Source: Acinetobacter dispersus
Lineage (GTDB): Bacteria > Pseudomonadota > Gammaproteobacteria > Pseudomonadales > Moraxellaceae
Length of the DNA stretch: 64,000 nucleotides
NCBI RefSeq assembly: GCF_009884975.1
Contig: NZ_CP041970.1
Span: forward strand, 1,426,001 to 1,490,000
Reading direction: 5' to 3'
The notes beneath the pieces are model-generated. The model was not told the origin of the DNA, did not search any database, and was given only the letters and a program-made list of their open reading frames with translations. The translations under genes were made by a program, and so were the position numbers. Position 1 is the first letter of the stretch. The number at the start of each line of letters is the position of its first letter. Below, piece after piece: positions 63,573 through 64,000 of this stretch.

Positions 63573-63785
63573 TTAAGCAACGACAGTGATACCACTTGCT
63601 TGAGGGCCTTTTTTACCTTCTGTAATCGTAAAAGATACGCGTTGACCTTCATGGAGAACTTTGAAACCACTGCTTTGGATTTCGCTGAAATGAGCAAAAA
63701 CGTCTTGACCAGAGTCTGCATGAATAAAGCCAAAACCCTTAGTTTCGTTGAACCACTTAACTGTACCAGTCACAGTATTAGACAT
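63573..63785 (-). CDS. Cold-shock domain protein (CspA family)
   Basis: 70 residues. RNP1 KGFGFI and RNP2 VFAHFS are intact, and the C-terminal half ([19 protein letters not shown]) is the normal family form. Compared with the 1369 gene, 15 or so positions differ, mostly in the last third. It binds nucleic acid in the cytoplasm. The 5' leader past 63785 is AT-rich. Confidence 0.95.
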   Translation of the reverse strand: MSNTVTGTVKWFNETKGFGFIHADSGQDVFAHFSEIQSSGFKVLHEGQRVSFTITEGKKGPQASGITVVA

Positions 63786-64000
63786 ATATTTAAACCTATT
63801 TTAAAAAATTTGGGGCGCTTAGCAGCGAGCAACTTGGAATCATAAACTCTGAGAGGAAATCTGATAAAACGAAAGGTTTATCTACAACTATGAGATGCAA
63901 GATTTTCTGAATCAACAGCGTTATTCTTCTAGTTAGCATTCACTATACACGACTTTACATTTTTCACGCAATCTCAATCTCGACTCAAACCTCTTTTTCC
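63786..64000. other. Leader/promoter region of csp, no gene
   Basis: No frame is supported to the window edge. It presumably holds the csp promoter and long leader. Confidence 0.4.

Overview
The window is AT-rich chromosomal DNA from a gammaproteobacterium, almost certainly Acinetobacter. The assignment rests on several things read together: a BlsA-like BLUF photoreceptor, an RTG/CARB-type class A beta-lactamase, a PutA lacking the N-terminal DNA-binding domain beside an Lrp-type regulator, a GH19 endolysin of the Acinetobacter-phage kind, and many small genus-typical genes. The species cannot be told from the sequence alone. Most of the window is ordinary core genome with short runs of small accessory genes between conserved blocks.

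Layout. 1-6000: a partial BLUF gene, a small membrane protein behind a strong hairpin, a cold-shock protein, an initiator tRNA-Met, a class A beta-lactamase divergent from a GST, then five small genes on the minus strand. 6300-13150: iron alcohol dehydrogenase with thioesterase, DNA polymerase III gamma/tau carrying a perfect (EP)15 repeat, a YcfD-type oxygenase, an exported Ntn hydrolase and a lipoprotein. 13600-20840: TetR, a BigR-like ArsR with SulP, then SstT, DUF1275, DUF2058 and a YbdG-like channel. 20870-27420: small accessory minus-strand genes, an orphan LptA-like protein, a solitary 623-residue phage-tail-like protein and a beta-barrel. 27900-35600: GltS, a di-iron-type protein, an ABC exporter, MaoC, AraC and GcvH. 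35600-43500: AspA, then the proline module PutP, Lrp/PutR and PutA. 43500-48850: TrmA, a phosphodiester glycosidase, an LRAT-fold protein, YjhX and an HD-GNAT fusion. 48900-53420: a compact phage-derived cassette. 53480-64000: YceI, OsmC, transketolase, MetK, FxsA, a DUF333/I78 lipoprotein, an amino-acid/polyamine oxidase and a second cold-shock protein.

The most unusual region is 48900-53420. An S24-type repressor (plus strand) and a Cro/YdaS-like gene (minus strand) flank a three-operator switch. Each operator fits ATTAG-N4-CTAAT, they lie 23-24 bp apart, and they interlock with two back-to-back promoters that both have 17-bp spacers. A second two-operator cluster lies downstream of the repressor, as OL does in lambda. 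Leftward genes run Cro-like, a possible Q-like regulator, a small cysteine-rich membrane protein, one structural-looking protein, holin and endolysin. Transcription terminators precede or separate the late genes. No capsid, portal, terminase, integrase or replication genes are present, yet all visible genes are intact and have good ribosome binding sites. It reads as a deleted prophage that has kept its switch and lysis module.

Two small-protein families are each represented twice at distant places (25880/51137 and 30377/43544), and another forms a tandem pair (5471/5779). Several genes of 38-53 codons with convincing ribosome binding sites are easily missed.
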